Below, one piece after another: positions 21,230 through 33,008 of a DNA stretch of 64,000 bases. How positions within the stretch are numbered: position 1 is the stretch's first letter; each line of letters begins with the position of its first letter. Source of the DNA: Rosellinia necatrix (Eukaryota > Ascomycota > Sordariomycetes > Xylariales > Xylariaceae). Below the pieces are notes generated by a model. The model searched no databases and was not told the DNA's origin. It was given only the letters and a program-made list of their open reading frames with translations. Position numbers and translations under genes: made by a program. The stretch lies in contig JAGYVD010000007.1 of assembly GCA_021209875.1 (NCBI GenBank), forward strand, positions 744,001-808,000, read 5' to 3'.

Positions 21230-22905
21230 ATGGAGATCATCACAGCTGTCGCCGCATGGGGCCTGTCCGCTGTCTGTCAAAACAGTGCTACCCCCCAGTG
21301 GCTTGCACCACTCTGTGCACGCAACACTACGGCCGAGCTCGCTAGCAGGCTATCCGCTAGCGCTCAGGTCTACACTCCCGGCTCCGGTGGATACACAAAC
21401 GCTACATCGAGGTGGTCGGTATTCAAGGCCCCCGAGATCAACTTCGTCGCCGTTCCCGGGATTGAAGATGATGTTGCTGAGATCGTGAGAACCTACGAAC
21501 GAGCCTTGAGCATATGAGGACACCTCACTAACTTACGAAGATCAAATACGCGAACGAGAAGAACCTGCCTTATATTGCCGTCTCCGGTGGCCATGGTGCC
21601 ATCATCACCGAATCAAGAGTCAAGAATGGGATAGAGATCTGGATGCACCAGCTGAACACCGTTGAGATCGGAGAGAGCACTGCCCGAATCGGCGGTGGTG
21701 CCCTAACCAAGACTGTCACCCACGCTCTCTGGGCTGCTGGGAAGCAGACGGGTATGTAATATTATCAGGCATCTATGGAGTTTGTCGCTGATTCCTCCGG
21801 CGGAAACTACAGTCACAGGTGGGTGTGAATGCACTAGTATTCTAGGCCCCGGCTTAGGCGGTGGACATGGTCTACTCCAAGGCCGACATGGACTCGTGTC
21901 AGACCAGTTCGTTTCCATGGATATCGTGTTAGCTTCCGGTGAAAAGAAGAGTATTGACGACACTTCCGACCTCTGGTGGGCAATTCAAGGAGCCGGTCAT
22001 AATTTTGGCATTGTGACCTCGGTCACTGTCAAAACCTACGACATTCAGTACCCCGACTGGGCTTATGAGATGTTTACTTTCACGAGTGATAAAGTTGAGG
22101 GGCTCTACGAGAATCTTAATGCCCACCTTCTCAACAATGGGTCGCCACCAGTGGACATCATCAACTATGGATTCTTCATGAATGTTCCAGAGATGGACCC
22201 TAATGTCAGTATATCGAGCATGAGCTCCTCTTCCCGTTAAAAGTAGTCTGACACGATCATTTCACGTAGCCCATTACATTCTTCTATATCCTCCAAGAAG
22301 GCGCAAAGTCTGTTGACTCAGCCTACACCAAGGTCTTCCACGACCTAGGGCCCACTACCACCGATACAGGTACTGGGATATACTTGGACGTGCCTCGCTG
22401 GGTTGGCTGGGATAATGATGCCGCCCCTTGCCAACACAGTGGACTAGCCAACACCCGCTTCCCTGTTGACATACAATCATACAACGTTCAGTCAATGCGA
22501 AAGGTCTATGATATGTTCGCTGAGGTTACCCAACAAACTCCTGAATTGAACGGATCATTCTTCCTATTCGAGGGCTACTCACTAAAGGGTGTGAAGGACG
22601 TCCCTCGCGATTCAACAGCCTTTGCCTTCCGAGATGACAATATCCTCGTTGCCCCAGTTATCAGCTGGGTGCCTTCGAATGATGCCATCGCCCAGAAAGC
22701 GACTGACTTTGGGCAAAGCCTTAGACAGATCCTGCACGAAGGTACCGGTCGGGCGGAACTGCACTCCTATGTAAACTATGCCTTTGGTGATGAAACACCA
22801 AAGAATTGGTATGGCTATGAGCCTCGAAGACAAAAACGCCTGTTGGGACTTAAGCAGAAATATGATCCTAATCAAAAGTTCAGCTATTATGCACCTATAG
22901 CTTGA
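21230..22905 (+). CDS. FAD-linked oxidoreductase, berberine-bridge-enzyme family (4 exons)
   Basis: Exons 21230-21484, 21541-21751, 21813-22204 and 22270-22905 join in phase into about 497 aa, close to the usual size of secreted fungal BBE-like oxidases. The start at 21230 gives a hydrophobic leader (MEIITAVAAWGLSAV); an in-frame ATG at 21191 would add 13 residues. The N-terminal FAD domain shows YTPGSGGYTNATSRW, the SGGHG signature, GIEIWMHQLNTVEI, then GGCECTSILGPGLGGGHG with the Cys/His features of the family, and LWWAIQGAGHNFGIVTSV. The C-terminus has NYAFGDETPKNWYGYEPRRQKRL, LKQKYDPNQKFSYY. It probably oxidises or cyclises the polyketide using molecular oxygen. It was transcribed divergently from the PKS before the retrotransposon insertion. 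Confidence 0.92.
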
Positions 22906-23713
22906 GCTATCCTGCCCCCGGGACGTACAATATCGCTTCTACCCCCATTACATGCCAGAAGACTCGAACAGTACCTGGGAGTAATCCAGGACTTAAACGC
23001 GTAAACAGCTGTGGCTCTGCGGGAAAACAAGGAAAAGAAGCTCTGATTTCGCTCTGTATGATGGATGGATCGAACTTGTTTCTCAGTTTCATATCACTAT
23101 TTCGTGCATTCAAGAAGCGTCTCGTGTCAATACAATGCGAGCACCTCATTTCTATCTAAAAAATCTCGATCACCTGTGAATGAACTGCTTCGTGCCATTT
23201 TCTTAGATATTCGGCCGGCACCTCGATAGGGGTATGGTGGCAACCTCATTGGTCAAGTCAAACACAAGCCCCTTCTTACATCCCGAGCGTCACACTGCAT
23301 CGGCAGTGCTGGTCAGCACAGCTTCGTCAGCCCAGTTGTTAATGCACAGTGTCGACTGGGTGTTATCATCATGACTATGGTATTATGATAAGGTAAATGC
23401 ACAGTAAAATCACTGTATGTCCTGTACTGTAAAGCATTCGCCGTCTCCGTACCGTAACATTGGGTAGGTTAGGGGGGGTGATTGGCACCTTATGCCTTAT
23501 AAAGCAGGTTACTGGGTGGTACAGAAGAAGCAAAATTCATCCTCACCCCTATAACGTTCTCATCTTTAATTCACTAGTTCATGCGGCGTATCGGTTCATC
23601 AATCCCTGTGTAATGCCACATGAAGAATGGACTTAAGCCTCTTGATATCTCCGCATGTTCTCCCGTGCATCTTCTCTTAACCGGATCATCCGTCGTGACA
23701 ATCATTATATCCA
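22906..23713. other. Intergenic region between oxidase and Pth11-like gene
   Basis: About 800 bp without a recognisable gene; it presumably holds the oxidase 3' UTR and the promoter of the next gene. No repeat noticed. Confidence 0.4.
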
Positions 23714-25092
23714 ATGGCTACGTATTCGGACACACTTGCCAGCGCGCTTCCTTATAACGAACCGGGGAAAACAGACCTGGTCGTCGAGACGGTATTTCTC
23801 GCTCTCGACTTCGTTTTCACCGGCATTAGGCTTTGGTCTCGGCGAATCTCAAGAACAGAACTTCAAGCTAATGATTATCTAATACTCACTGCCCTGGTGT
23901 GTTTATCAATGAACCCCTTCACGAGATTAATCACCAGCCCCGTGGAAGCTAACATAGCACCTTTTAGTTCGTTCTGACTGCCCGATATGCCGTAGTGGTC
24001 GTTCTGGTGGTGGAGTGCGGCCTAGGGCTTCACGCCTCCGAGGTAGAACGGATTGGCGGACCCGGCAGAGTTGTCGTTTTTCGCAAGGTTTGTAGTCGAT
24101 CCACTATCGCTTCCATGCTAACCGTTGATACCATCCAGCTTACCTATGTGATCGATCTGATGTGGCTCACCCTATGTGCCTTGATCAAGGTGTCGATACT
24201 GCACTTTTATACTGTTGTCTTCCGCACAAAGTGGTTTCGGTATCTAGTATATGGAGTCATGGCCCTAGTCATCGCTTTCTGGATCGCGGCTTTCTTCAGC
24301 GATGCTTTCTTCTGTATACCACCTCAAAAATCGTGGATTCCGGACATACATGGACACTGTGGTGATTCTAGCACAATATACACAGTCTTGGCATCAACGG
24401 ACCTCAGCATCGACATCATTGTAATCGCGCTTCCTATGCCAATACTATGGAAGCTACAGTTAGCCACGGCGAAAAAGATCTCCTTGACATTTGTCTTTGG
24501 ACTTGGGTTCATGTGTGTTTTTCGCTCTATCTGTGTTACTATTAACTGGTTAAGAATATTAATCACCACTCACTCTAGAATCATTATCATCACGTCTGTT
24601 CGTATCCGGTTTTTCTCCGAACTAGATCCTGCCGACATCACCTATACGTTTTCAAAGATTGCCCTGCTTTCGTCGCTTGTACCATTGCTAGGTATCATCA
24701 ATGCAAACCTGCCCATCTCTGCGCCAGTATTCCAGAAATTGTTCAAAATCTCGTTATTGACTACGCGAATAAAACGATCGAATGGGACCGCAAGCTCTGA
24801 CAACTTCCAAAGGTTGAGGGAGGATGAGTATGGTCTTACAGATATCAAAGGTCAGTCAATCTATCCTATTCATACTCTACCCTATTCATACCTCCGAGGA
24901 GTAGTGTTCATTTTGCCCATAACGCCTATAATACGTGATTTACATTTCTGATAATCTTATATAGCGTCTCGTAATATCAACACAATCGATGACAGGAGGA
25001 GAATTAATGTCCAGCGAGACTGGGAGGTTAATTCAATGCCTGTGTCAGACCATCAGTCAAACTCGGCTCACTCTGATAGCCATGTTTTGTGA
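23714..25092 (+). CDS. Pth11-like / fungal rhodopsin-domain integral membrane protein (3 exons)
   Basis: Exons 23714-23896, 23968-24850 and 24965-25092 join in phase into about 397 aa. Several hydrophobic helices alternate with short loops: VVETVFLALDFVFTGIRLWSRR, ARYAVVVLVVECGLGLHA, IDLMWLTLCALIKVSILHFY, LVYGVMALVIAFWIAAFFSDAFFC, STDLSIDIIVIALPMPILWKLQ, ISLTFVFGLGFMCVFRSIC. The family-typical ELDPADITYTF...SLVPLLGIINANLP block follows, and the tail reads RRRINVQRDWEVNS. This pattern marks the fungal rhodopsin-like family that includes Pth11-type receptors. It is a plasma-membrane protein, perhaps sensing a ligand. The segment before ELDPADI is unusually long and could hide another small intron around 24545-24610. 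Its role in the cluster is unknown. Confidence 0.85.
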
Positions 25093-27122
25093 TGAAGGGC
25101 TTCGCGACGAACGTGGAACTGTGTCAAAAAGGATGACGGTCGATGTGCGCTTCCGGATAGGTGTCAGATCTCAAATTCCATAATTCTATACTGTTTAATT
25201 GAATGTCACAATTTAAATTGAATAATCCTTCCAACGTTTCAGTATTGCCAGCATTAAAAGTCAGATTTCATATGCCAGTTCTCGCCCTCAGCACAGCCAG
25301 GACCCTTGCTGTGCGGAGTAAACAGAAAAGCCTTGGCGTGATCAATGTGTATGCACCTCGGAATCACTACAGTCATGGGTATTAAGGGGGCATGGTTATG
25401 CCGGGAATTGAAGTTGGAGGCAATGAACATCCCCCTGAACAGCCTGCGGCATCATATATTTCAAAGAGCCAGTGAGAAGCTCACGTTCTGTCCTCTTCAG
25501 ACGGCCCAAAGGAGTCGTCCCTTCTTTTCCCGGTGGCTGAAATGCAGGTAGAACCTCGTTGTTTGCAACCATACCGTAGAGGCTGTCATCTTACCATTTA
25601 TGATGGTCACGAAGACACTCAGAACGAATCGCTTAGTAGCTGACGTCATCGGAGGATTCATGGGCATCTACAGTACTAGTGCACAGTGACATGCATTCCG
25701 TAGAATCTGAGTCGAAAATGCGTGGCGTTATGGGCAAAACATGTATTGAGAACTGCATATGCAGTGTAGTCTCATCACAGGGTCAGTACCACTATATGAA
25801 GATAACGCTACACCGGAGCATGGTCGGCAGTTAGTGCGCACTAAATATAGTACACAACTTTTGGTTGTAGAATAATGTTCTTCTTGCTCCTCGTTGCATG
25901 GTGGGCTACACTTATCAAGGCTGCTATATCCTTAGAGCAGTACCACCTTGGATGAGCGTCAAGCTGAATTGCAATTCATTGCGCTGGCTGATATTATGCA
26001 TTGGTCTGGCATATCGAACAGGAGGTTCTCTCGGTCGGGTCGGACAATGCGCCATGCAAGGGTCATTGACATGAAAACCCCCTTTTGCACTAATTACCGA
26101 GGAATATATATAAGGGGAAGCTCTTCTGATGCGAATACATTCCGAAAAATGCTGACATGGTCTCGCACATCACCCTGAGCCATCAACAATATTTAATTCA
26201 AGCAGTCAATCGCCCACGAAACTCTTCGTTCCCGCATCTCCAAACAGTTGCATCCTGACACGGACCAAATAAGACGGCGCTGAGCGTACTTGATTCCCTA
26301 GCAGGGGCTTTTTCAGAGAGTCACATTACTACTGATACGATCGCTACGATCTGCATGTCAGGAAAGCTGCATCAAGAACCAGCGTTGATTCTTGATCGGC
26401 TCTATGGCAATACAAGCTGTGATATACATGTTTCTCTAATGGTGTTGGTCGGTACCAACGGCGCGACTGTAACTTAGTCGAAATGTGACGCTAGAGCATC
26501 ATGGCAGTACTGTGGGATCTTATCGGAATACGCAAAGTCGCATTGCAATCCTATTATAGTCGTCTGTCAGGCATCCCCAATCGTTGTGATGACTTAAATG
26601 GGGGTCGTCGATCCACGAATTCCTTCAAGGTCAGCCAATGGTACTCGCGCATAGCACTCTACACAACCGCCAATAATTGTGCATGGGTCTTTCAAGCATC
26701 GGCGATGTTAAAGAAGCTGCGGTGAGTCTAACATTTTCAAGCCAGAATACCACACAACCCACAAAGGATGAACATGTAACCCTTGGGTATTATTTGAATG
26801 TCTCATCGATGGAGATGGCGGCCGACACCTCCACAGGCTATCTCTGCGGGTGGCACTACGCTCTCCCCCGCTTCACAGAGATATTGCCATGACGCAGATA
26901 GAGAGATTGCTCTACGAAACGCTACAGAGTTGTCTTAATCACAGTAGACCTCTATATTGTAGGTCGTAACGTAGGTACGAGTTTTATGAAATGATTCATG
27001 TCCAACCTGTCATTCACTGAGCCATTGCAAATATTACCTTCTGCTGAAACCTACAGTGCCAGTCGCTCACAACCTTCGAAGTTTGAGTCAATCAATTATC
27101 TCAGTGAGGCCTAGACAGCATA
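25093..27122. other. 2-kb intergenic region
   Basis: No gene could be supported. Open frames are short and without family motifs on either strand, and I noticed no repeat from the families described elsewhere. Confidence 0.4.
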
Positions 27123-28607
27123 ATGAACCTGAAGCCCGGATATGAGGAATCCCATCCCGGGCCCCCAGATATGATGAATGTTGCCAAGAATATATTGGGC
27201 GACACTGAGAGGCTAATTCAACACCTCACCGAACAAGGTGTACAGCTGCCTAGCTACAGTCGAGATTCAGTTGATCGACCGGAGACGAATGAGTACCTAA
27301 CATTGCAGACTCGTCTCATAGGCAATCTTGAGGCCTTGAAATATCTTGTTCAAGGTCCTAAAAAGACTATGCGAGCAATGTTGCTTCTAGGCGAGGACCT
27401 AGCTGCGCTTCAGATTGCTTTTCAATTTGACTTCTTCAACCGAGTTCCTCGTAATGAAGCCATCAGTATTACGGATTTGGCACTCGGTGTTGGCATCGAT
27501 GAAGACCGCCTAGCTCGATTCATGCGAACGCTCGTCACGCATCGTATTTTTTCTGAGCACACGACGGGGTGGTTTTCTCATACCCCCTCTTCTGTCCTTT
27601 TCCACGAGGACGAAGATCTCCTTTGTACTGGACAGTATCTGTGAGTTAGAAACGCATTGCCCCGGAACTCCTTTTTATTTTGAAGTTAGCATTCGAACTT
27701 TAGCTTAAGATAATCGTTAACCTCGTCTTCCTAATCCTCAGTCTTGATGAGTTTTTCAAAGCTGCCACAGAATCTGCAGACTGTGTCAAGCAAACGCCTT
27801 TCCAATCAAATGCTAAGCACTCACCGTTCACTATGAGGCATCAGCTTCCACTTTATCAGTTTTATGAGAGTAACCCAGACCTCGCAAAACGATTTGCGAA
27901 AGCATTGGCGGGTTGGACAAAATGTATGATACTCCGCCTACTTGGACACTCAGACGCTGATTCTTTGATTTCCAGTGGACCGTCAAGTAGACCTAAAAGG
28001 AGAATATCCATGGGGACAGTTGTGTGGGGTTGTCTTGGATGTTGGAGGAGGCAGCGGGCATGTTTCCATAGCATTAGCGAAGGTGCGTATCGTAAGCAAT
28101 TGTCTACAGAAGACTAATTTCACGTGTCAGGAATTCCCGAAACTCAATTTCATTGTACAAGATCTCCTGCCTCAAATGCGAGTGGATCATGATCGGGACG
28201 TTTCCACTTCAGTCATGGACCGCGTTCGTTTCATGCAGCATAACTTCTTTGAGCCCCAACCTGTCCGTGACGTGGCAGCGGTACTTTTGCGGCAGATAAC
28301 ACATAACTGGACAGACGATGAGGTAGTCCAGATCTTCAAAGGCATAGTTCCTACTTTAGAGAACTCCAATGCGGGAACCCCGTTACTTATCAACGAAACC
28401 GTCATGCCGGAACCAGGAGAGTTGCCACTTCATACGGAACGCGAGCTGAGGGAGTTGGATATGCTCATGTTTGTGTGCCTCGGAGCGAAACAGCGCACGA
28501 GGCTAGAATTTGAGCGATTGCTGCTGAAAGCCGATAAGAGATTCACCATACATGGAGCATACGCGCGGGGCAGTATGAGTCTGATAGATGTTCGCCTTCG
28601 GATCTAG
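27123..28607 (+). CDS. SAM-dependent O-methyltransferase (4 exons)
   Basis: Exons 27123-27640, 27742-27923, 27976-28082 and 28131-28607 join in phase into about 427 aa. The N-terminal half is the winged-helix dimerisation region (LAALQIAFQFDFFNRVPRNEAISITDLALGVGIDEDRLARFMRTL). The SAM-binding motif is LDVGGGSGHVSIALAKEFP and is followed by FIVQDL. The catalytic His lies in RQITHNWTDDEVVQIF. This is the class that includes sterigmatocystin/aflatoxin pathway O-methyltransferases; it methylates a phenolic hydroxyl of an aromatic product in the cytosol. It is a likely tailoring enzyme for the NR-PKS product. Length and motifs are normal for the family. The exon 2/3 junction (a split Leu codon) is the least certain. 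Confidence 0.92.
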
Positions 28608-29640
28608 TTGCCTATATGTCAATATGAACTCTTATAATATATTTTCCATCTCATTCGCTGAACCTAGGTTGACATGGAGATTCAGGTATTCACGGCGCAC
28701 TACCTGCGAATTAAATTCAAAATAAACCCCATAGATTCGCCACCTAGATTAGTTATCAATGGTCATGAATCTATGTTTATTACCCTTACGTGCAATTTAT
28801 TTAGTGAAATTCGGCGTGTCTTCAGCCCGCTTACCTAGGCACCTGGTGTGTCAGTGTTCCTCATGCATTATCGTTGACATTGTCAACTTGACAATGCACT
28901 ACAGTCGTGTCTCAAGCTCACAATAGCGCATAAATCGCTATTAACCTAACCGTTAGATACTACCAGGTACAGGTGTCAACATACATGAATCAATATTCCC
29001 AGAACAGGACATGCCAGCCAGCAGAGCCTCATATGACTGACTATATTAAACTCGCCCATAGACAGTCACTTCTCCGGACGAATTTCGGAAACGATGGCTT
29101 AGAGAGGCTAAGCGATGGGACGCGATCAGTGATTCACCATCGGCAAAGAATGCCGCGATTCGCATCTCATTATTACCAGCCGATCAATATTGGCACAGTT
29201 GGCATCAACCAGCGGTGTGGCCTCGTCAACTTGTGTTCATCGATCCGGGGTTCGGGCATGTCAAATGGGTGCCTCGACCGGCCTGTTTTGCCAGGCCCTG
29301 TAATTAATTACAGGGCTCTCTGCTACAGCAGTAGACCAAAAGGGCGGGGTGCAGGGCGGGGTTACTGACGCATGCGCCTGTGAGCCTGCTGTTCGCTACC
29401 GACATTTTATCCATTATTTATTACGAGGTACATAGGGAGTTCATAGTGTACAGTGCTTGCACATCCCTACACACCTCACATCCAAGAGGGAATCCAGTAA
29501 ACTTGATACCCCTAAATATTAAGATTATAAACAGGAAAGTTAGGTAGTAGAGCCCTAACCCTTGTAAAATCCCATCATAACGCTAAAAAACAATCTTCTA
29601 CACTTTACACGGCAGCACAGGTTGGTAGAACGCGTATATT

Positions 29641-29895
29641 GGGAGGGAGCGTGAGCCTCTAAACGAAGGCCTAGCGGTGCAGTGCGCCTCCGTGGGAGGT
29701 CCGGCCACCTACGCTAGGCTTCGAATAGCTGCCCAAACTCACGCTAAATGGTTCAGGTCGGGGGAGTGTAAGCCTTTAAACGAAGGCCTGCGTGCGCGTC
29801 CCTAGCCTGAAGGGCGTTGCCCGGGGGGCGTGCCTGAGGGAGTCGCCGGCCACTGGCCAGGTCTTCGGATAACTGCCCATACTCGCACTCCGGAT
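29641..29895 (+). repeat. Imperfect tandem duplication, about 120 bp per unit
   Basis: Two units share, in the same order, GAG(C/T)GT(G/A)AGCCT(C/T)TAAACGA then AGGCCT, a CCGGCCAC(C/T) block, a CTTCG(A/G)AT block with AACTGCCCA/AGCTGCCCA, and a closing ACTC(A/G)C. A shorter relative of the first block (GGAGTATAAGCCTCTAAAC) is at about 2137-2160. Confidence 0.65.
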
Positions 29896-29971
29896 GGGCC
29901 AAGGTTAAGGGGGGTTTATTGTACAGCTGTAACCTTCAGAGCGCCTGAAGGCTGCGGCTGGACAAAAAACC

Positions 29972-30135
29972 TCCCGACCACCACTAAAAACCACCCCTTT
30001 CGTGGGAGGTGGAAAAGTGAGGTGACGAAAGAAAACCCGTACGCAACAAACAAACGCGTCGCGAACGGGGCCTTTTATAGGGGTCCTGGCCGGACTGGTC
30101 CGCGCGAGTGCTAGCCTAGTTAGGAGTAGAACCCA
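29972..30135 (+). repeat. Dispersed repeat family 2, copy 3
   Basis: Best-preserved copy. It shows CGACCACCACTAAAA, then a short hairpin around CCACCCCTTTCGTGGGAGGTGG, then GACGAAAG, AACAAACAAACGCGTCGCGAAC, GGGGCC and GGTCCGCG. It ends near GGAGTAGAACCCAATCATT, which is also found at about 49712-49730. Confidence 0.75.
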
Positions 30136-30561
30136 ATCATTTTATACCTAATTCTGCTTCGTGGGTATAAGATGGAGCACACGATAGCTGCGCTGGGGGT
30201 TCAACACACCCCTGATACTCTTCGGAAGGTCTGCTGGGAGCTTGTCAATAGCCTCCAATCTGGTGCAATTACTACTACTTTTCTATCATACATATACGTT
30301 CGCACGGGCGGGCCTACCCGGGCGATTGATTGGCTTCAAAATGTCTCTCAGTCTGCATCTAAACAAATGCACAGATAGAAAGCTCATTAAGAGAACACTT
30401 TCATCCACCAATCGATAACACGCGAATGAATTCTTTAGACCCAAATAAAGCCCACGAACCATTAGTAACAATTAAATTAGGGAAATGTGAGGTTATTCGC
30501 TGTTCGTCCGAAAAGTAATTTGCCATTACCGGTAAGCCTATCACCTATATCTCAAGTGACT

Positions 30562-32444
30562 CTACGGCAGATTCCACCAACTCTCATGTAGATCTCGTAT
30601 ATCGATCTTTTCCGGATCTTGCAAGTAAGGCGTCATATCCGTAGTAGGGTCCAACTCTTTAATTGTGTACCCCTTGCCGAAGTACCACGCGAATCTGTTT
30701 CCTGTTTGTGTCAGGTATTCATATTCCCAATCTTCCCATCTTGGTTCGCGTAAGATCTGAGTCAGGTGCGCGCCAGAGCCAGGCCAAAGGCCGTGCACTC
30801 TAGTGCCCGGTTTCCCGCTGTTGTACCAGGAACTGCAGTTCTCCGACAACACCGTTTTACCAAAGAAAGCATCCGCGTAATCTACGAACTCGTCGGCTGC
30901 TTTCTTAGAGGGCTGGATCGTCTTGATACCCTCGCGGCTCACCTTCCGAAGGAGTTTGGCGAAGAAGGCGACTTGGACTTCCACGCTATGAGGCACCGAG
31001 CCGCTTCGACCAGCGCCATGGGGGCCAAGAAGAAACCCCAGGTTTGGAAACCCAGGAGTCCCCAAACCAAGATATGTGTACGGGTACCCCCCTTCTCGCC
31101 AAAGCTGGGTCAGGTCTTTATCGCCTGCCCAGATGCTGAAGGGGGGCACCGAATCGATATTGGCCCCCGTTGCGCAGAAGATGGCATCAACTTCTCGTAT
31201 GCGCCCGTCAGTGGTTTCTATGCCGTTTTCGGTGAACCGCTTGATTGGTGTCTGGATGTAGTCCACATGATCTTCGGTCAACGCCTCCAGATAACCGGGA
31301 CCAGGTGTTAGCCTTCGGCAGTGTGGCGAGAAGTCCGGTTTCAATCTATCCACGAGATCGGGTTTCCCAGCAAGACGCTCTTCCAAGAGTTTGACAAAGG
31401 TTTCCCTTGCCTTTCGGTTCAATTCGGAGTCTTTGAGTAAATGTTCGATGCCCCTCCAGTACCTCCCTTCCATATTCTTGCGGAACTCCAGGTACTTGTT
31501 TGGGTCTTTAAATGTGGCTCGGAGCTCTGGTGAGATCTTAATTGGCTCAATCGAGGTCTCGTCGCCGGAAAAGGACGCAGATATCCATGTCTTATTCCGA
31601 GCGTAGACATCCAGGTGGCCGACGTGTTTCTGGAGATTAGATACCAACTGTATACCACTGGCCCCGTTTCCAATCACTGCGATCCTCTTTCCGTTCGGAT
31701 TAAATGTGGGCTCATAATGTGAGGCATGTCGCAAAAGGCCGCGGAAGTCATTCAAACCTGGGTAATCCGGGAGTCTCCAGGCATTGAATCGGCCAATAGC
31801 GGTAAGTACGTAATCAGCCTCCTCGACAAACACCGTCTCTGTTGTCAGATCTCTCACTGTCACTTGCCATTTTGCCCTATCCCATCTAGCTTCCTCAACC
31901 TTGTGGGAGAGTTTGAGAAGATCGTATACACCATACTTCTGAGCCACTCCTTGCCAGTAGTCTCTAATCTCAGCGCCCTGGGCGAACTGCTCCGACCAGT
32001 TGGTATTGGGCGAGAAAGATGACTGATAAACATGTGCAGGTATATCACACCTAACTCCTGGATAGACGTTCTCAAACCATGTACCTCCCTAGAGACGATA
32101 TATGTCAGTTGTGAGTATATCTCTAATCCGGCTTAACCCTTACATACCACATCGGCATTCTTTTCAAATATAGTCAATCTTATCCCTGGTACCTTCTTAG
32201 GAAGCAACGCGCCAGTGGTAATCCCAGTCAGACCAGCTCCAATGACAACCACTTTCAAAGCTCTAGGCTCATCGATATAACGATCTTCGAGCTCGAATTT
32301 CGCCCTAGGGTATCCTGATATCTCTGGAGGCGTCAGCAAGGGTTGAACAACCTCCGATTTGCTGATGGATGTATTAGCTCGATTATATTCTGGCAAACGG
32401 CCAGAGTCAACTGTAGCGGTTCCGTCCGATGAGTTTGCTCCCAT
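30562..32444 (-). CDS. Baeyer-Villiger-type FAD/NADPH monooxygenase (2 exons)
   Basis: Exons 32444-32148 and 32088-30562 join in phase into about 607 aa. The start chosen is ATG 32444 (MGANSSDG), giving the usual N-terminal length; the frame is open to 32882 but the extra sequence looks non-coding. The FAD site is VVVIGAGLTGITTG, followed by GGTWFENVYPGVRCDIPAH. The BVMO fingerprint FxGxxxHxxxY is present as FRGLLRHASHYEP. The NADPH site is IAVIGNGASGIQL, with FCATGA near residue 385 and FLLGPHGAGRSGS later. It should insert oxygen next to a ketone (ester or lactone formation) or hydroxylate, with NADPH and O2. It is divergent from the MFS permease at 33009, with about 565 bp between start codons. 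Confidence 0.93.
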
Positions 32445-33008
32445 TTTTGTGGCCTTGATGGATATCACTGAGATTGAGTTGCTAGACTCCAAGTCTTCGT
32501 ACAATTTCCTGGAGATGCCCGCATTGTTCGCATGATATAAATTGGGCAACGAAGACGAAATGGCTCTTATTGTTGCCTGCCAGGGGACCGGTCTCACAAC
32601 ATTGCTTGCGTAACTCGGCTTCATGTTATCCCTATCATGCCTTGCGGGGTCAAGCACGCAATTCCTACCTCCTATTTGCAATGATCCGAGCACACCATGG
32701 CGCAACATACTTGGACATGCCACGGCATTATTTCGAGACTGGGTCCGCATTCGGGACACCTGATGTCCTTGCTCAAGAAAGACGAACAATTTACCACCCC
32801 ATGAATGATTGACTACGTGCTCGCGAATCTTGGATCTCACCCTGGTCGAGCGAGAGCGACATATAATGACTTTGAATACCATCTTGGCAGCGTGAAATAT
32901 AATATTCTTTTCACCAGTACTGTTTCTGACTCCCTAATCGAGCACTCTGGGAGCTCTTTTTGACTTCGATCATATCATACGAAGCCAGCCTTCGAGTTCC
33001 ACGCTACG
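32445..33008. promoter_or_regulatory. Divergent promoter, BVMO and Dal5-like permease
   Basis: The two start codons face away from each other across this 564-bp stretch. The leftward frame through it lacks family features, so I treat it as 5' untranslated and promoter sequence. No factor-binding site is assigned. Confidence 0.5.

Larger units (their letters stand above)
28608..30561. other. Repeat-bearing intergenic region
   Basis: About 2 kb between the OMT and the BVMO, with no supported gene. The right half contains the duplicated 29641-29895 block and family-2 copy 3 (29972-30135). Short open frames at 29830 and 30172 fall within or beside repeats. Confidence 0.5.

Noticed and set aside
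32445..32882. N-terminal extension of the BVMO to the ATG at 32882
   Set aside because: The extension is basic, Ser-rich and unlike any BVMO N-terminus; the ATG at 32444 gives the normal family length.
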